DNA of 22,705 nucleotides. Source: a virus. The DNA lies in IMG/VR virus record IMGVR_UViG_3300017917_000504, positions 1 through 22,705 of that record. One strand, given 5' to 3'. Numbering within the stretch: position 1 is the stretch's first letter; each line of letters starts with the position of its first letter. Both the position numbers and the translations under genes were made by a program. Shown here in pieces: positions 21,544 through 22,705 of this stretch. Below the pieces are notes generated by a model. That model was not told where the DNA came from and did no database searches. It was given only the letters and a program-made list of their open reading frames with translations.

Positions 21544-22705
21544 ATGAGTTATATTGACGCACTATTTGATCGTGAGCACGATCGCATACATGTAGTTGAA
21601 AGGGTAGATGGCAAAAGACGCTATCAAGAATATCCAGCCAACTACATTTTTTATTACGAGGATCCTCGTGGTAAATTTCAAAGCATATTTGGCACACCGG
21701 TAAGCCGATTTAGTTCTAGAAACAATAAAGAGTTCCGCAAGGAGTTGCGTATTCAATCGGGCAAGAAATTGTTTGAGTCTGATATCAATCCTGTGTTCCG
21801 TTGTTTAGAGGACAACTACAAAGGACAAGACGGTCCTAAACTACAAACAGCATTTTTTGACATCGAGGTGGACTTTGATCCAGATCGAGGATTTAGTCCA
21901 CCAAGTGATCCATTTAATGCTATTACTGCTATTTCTGTTTACTTACAATGGCTAGAACAACTAGTCACCTTAGTAATTCCGCCTAAACATATGAGCCAAG
22001 AAACTGCTCAGGAAATTGCTAGTGAGTTTGAAAATACTATTGTATTTGATTCAGAAGAAGAATTACTTAAAACATTCTTAGACTTGATTGAGGATGCGGA
22101 TGCACTATCTGGTTGGAACTCAGAAGGTTTCGATATTCCGTACACAATTAATCGTGTCACTCGCGTGTTAAGCAAGGACGATACTAGACGTTTTTGTTTA
22201 TGGAACCAGTTTCCTAAAGGACGTACATTTGAGCGATTTGGTAATGAACAAGAAACATATGATTTAATTGGTCGTGTGCATATGGACTATATGCAACTGT
22301 ATCGCAAATATACATATGAAGAACGCCATAGTTATAGTTTGGATGCTATTCTTGAGTATGAAGGCTTAGAAGGTAAGACCAAGTTCGAAGGAACGCTGGA
22401 TCAACTGTATAACCAAAACTTCAAAACATTTATTGAGTATAACCGACAAGACGTTAACGGACTTGCACAGTTAGACAAGAAACTAAAGTTCTTAGATCTA
22501 GCCAACACCTTAGCACATGAAAATACTGTGTTGCTACAAACAACAATGGGTGCGGTAGCTGTGACTGAACAGGCTATTATTAATGAAGCACATGAACGTG
22601 GAATGGTCGTTCCTAATCGTAAGGAGCGGTATTCGGACGAAGATACGCAAGCCGCAGGTGCGTATGTTGCATATCCACGTAAAGGTGTGCATGAGTATGT
22701 AGGCT
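21544..22705 (+). CDS. 43: Family-B DNA polymerase, T4 gp43 type (3' end outside window)
   Basis: The first 387 residues are visible; the frame is open at the window end. All three 3'-5' exonuclease motifs are present in order: Exo I FFDIEVDFD with D106 and E108, Exo II GWNSEGFDIPY with N192 and D197, Exo III YNRQD with Y299 and D303. The N-terminus (MSYIDALFDREHDRIHVVER) and the spacing match the N-terminal and exonuclease domains of phage T4 gp43, a polymerase of about 900 residues. The finger and palm domains lie beyond the window. It replicates phage DNA with the sliding clamp. AGGAG precedes the ATG and a small hairpin may control translation. No frameshift or missing exonuclease residue is seen, so proofreading should be intact. 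Confidence 0.93.
   Translation, partial: MSYIDALFDREHDRIHVVERVDGKRRYQEYPANYIFYYEDPRGKFQSIFGTPVSRFSSRNNKEFRKELRIQSGKKLFESDINPVFRCLEDNYKGQDGPKLQTAFFDIEVDFDPDRGFSPPSDPFNAITAISVYLQWLEQLVTLVIPPKHMSQETAQEIASEFENTIVFDSEEELLKTFLDLIEDADALSGWNSEGFDIPYTINRVTRVLSKDDTRRFCLWNQFPKGRTFERFGNEQETYDLIGRVHMDYMQLYRKYTYEERHSYSLDAILEYEGLEGKTKFEGTLDQLYNQNFKTFIEYNRQDVNGLAQLDKKLKFLDLANTLAHENTVLLQTTMGAVAVTEQAIINEAHERGMVVPNRKERYSDEDTQAAGAYVAYPRKGVHEYVG

Noticed and set aside
1-22705. CRISPR arrays, insertion sequences, integrase or attachment sites
   Set aside because: No regularly spaced repeats, transposase or recombinase motifs, or long terminal repeats were seen.

Overview
The window is a gene-dense, AT-rich stretch in which every credible gene lies on the + strand. 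It is best read as part of a T4-like tailed phage (myovirus) genome of the marine or freshwater environmental type. The anchors are a family-B DNA polymerase of the T4 gp43 type running off the right edge, a DsbA-like late-transcription DNA-binding protein, a holin-like membrane protein, late-promoter-like TAAATA boxes directly in front of start codons, and several proteins whose N-termini resemble the capsid-targeting peptides of T4 internal head proteins. The host cannot be named from the sequence. Good sigma70-type promoters suggest an ordinary Gram-negative bacterium.

Layout. (1) 1-680: the end of a holin-like protein and a small secreted Lys-rich protein. (2) 680-3883: a proteostasis pair, a DnaJ-type co-chaperone and a full-length ClpA-type unfoldase, each behind a sigma70-like promoter. 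The dnaJ promoter is embedded in the terminator of the upstream unit. (3) 3858-7376: small conserved phage proteins, some probably virion parts, then an HxGH nucleotidyltransferase and a GT-A-type glycosyltransferase, closed by a Rho-independent terminator. (4) 7443-19972: a 12.5 kb co-directional cassette that is the most interesting part. It holds a 1436-residue fusion (nucleotidyltransferase, HExxH zincin and amidoligase-like domains plus repeated modules), a 601-residue protein with an ADP-ribosyltransferase-like domain, an 872-residue modular protein, a Dps-like miniferritin with an intact ferroxidase site, a cytidine-deaminase-fold protein, a methyltransferase-like protein, and several small proteins. 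(5) 19973-22705: a structured, GC-richer leader and a sigma70-like promoter, then DsbA-like, radical SAM and DNA polymerase genes.

How the parts may work together. At least five proteins of region 4 carry, within about the first 20 residues, a T4-prohead-protease-like site (hydrophobic-x-E before A, G, S or T). The long proteins also carry hydrophobic-x-E|[GSA] sites at apparent module boundaries, including on both sides of the ADP-ribosyltransferase-like domain. My main hypothesis is that region 4 encodes a packaged set of effectors: polyproteins put into the prohead, cut there by the prohead protease, and injected with the DNA in the manner of T4 Alt and IPI-III and of the described 'polyvalent proteins'. 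Five genes have a TAAATA box ending 4-7 bases before the ATG and no Shine-Dalgarno sequence, so late transcripts here may be leaderless. All family assignments come from reading the translations; no database search was run.
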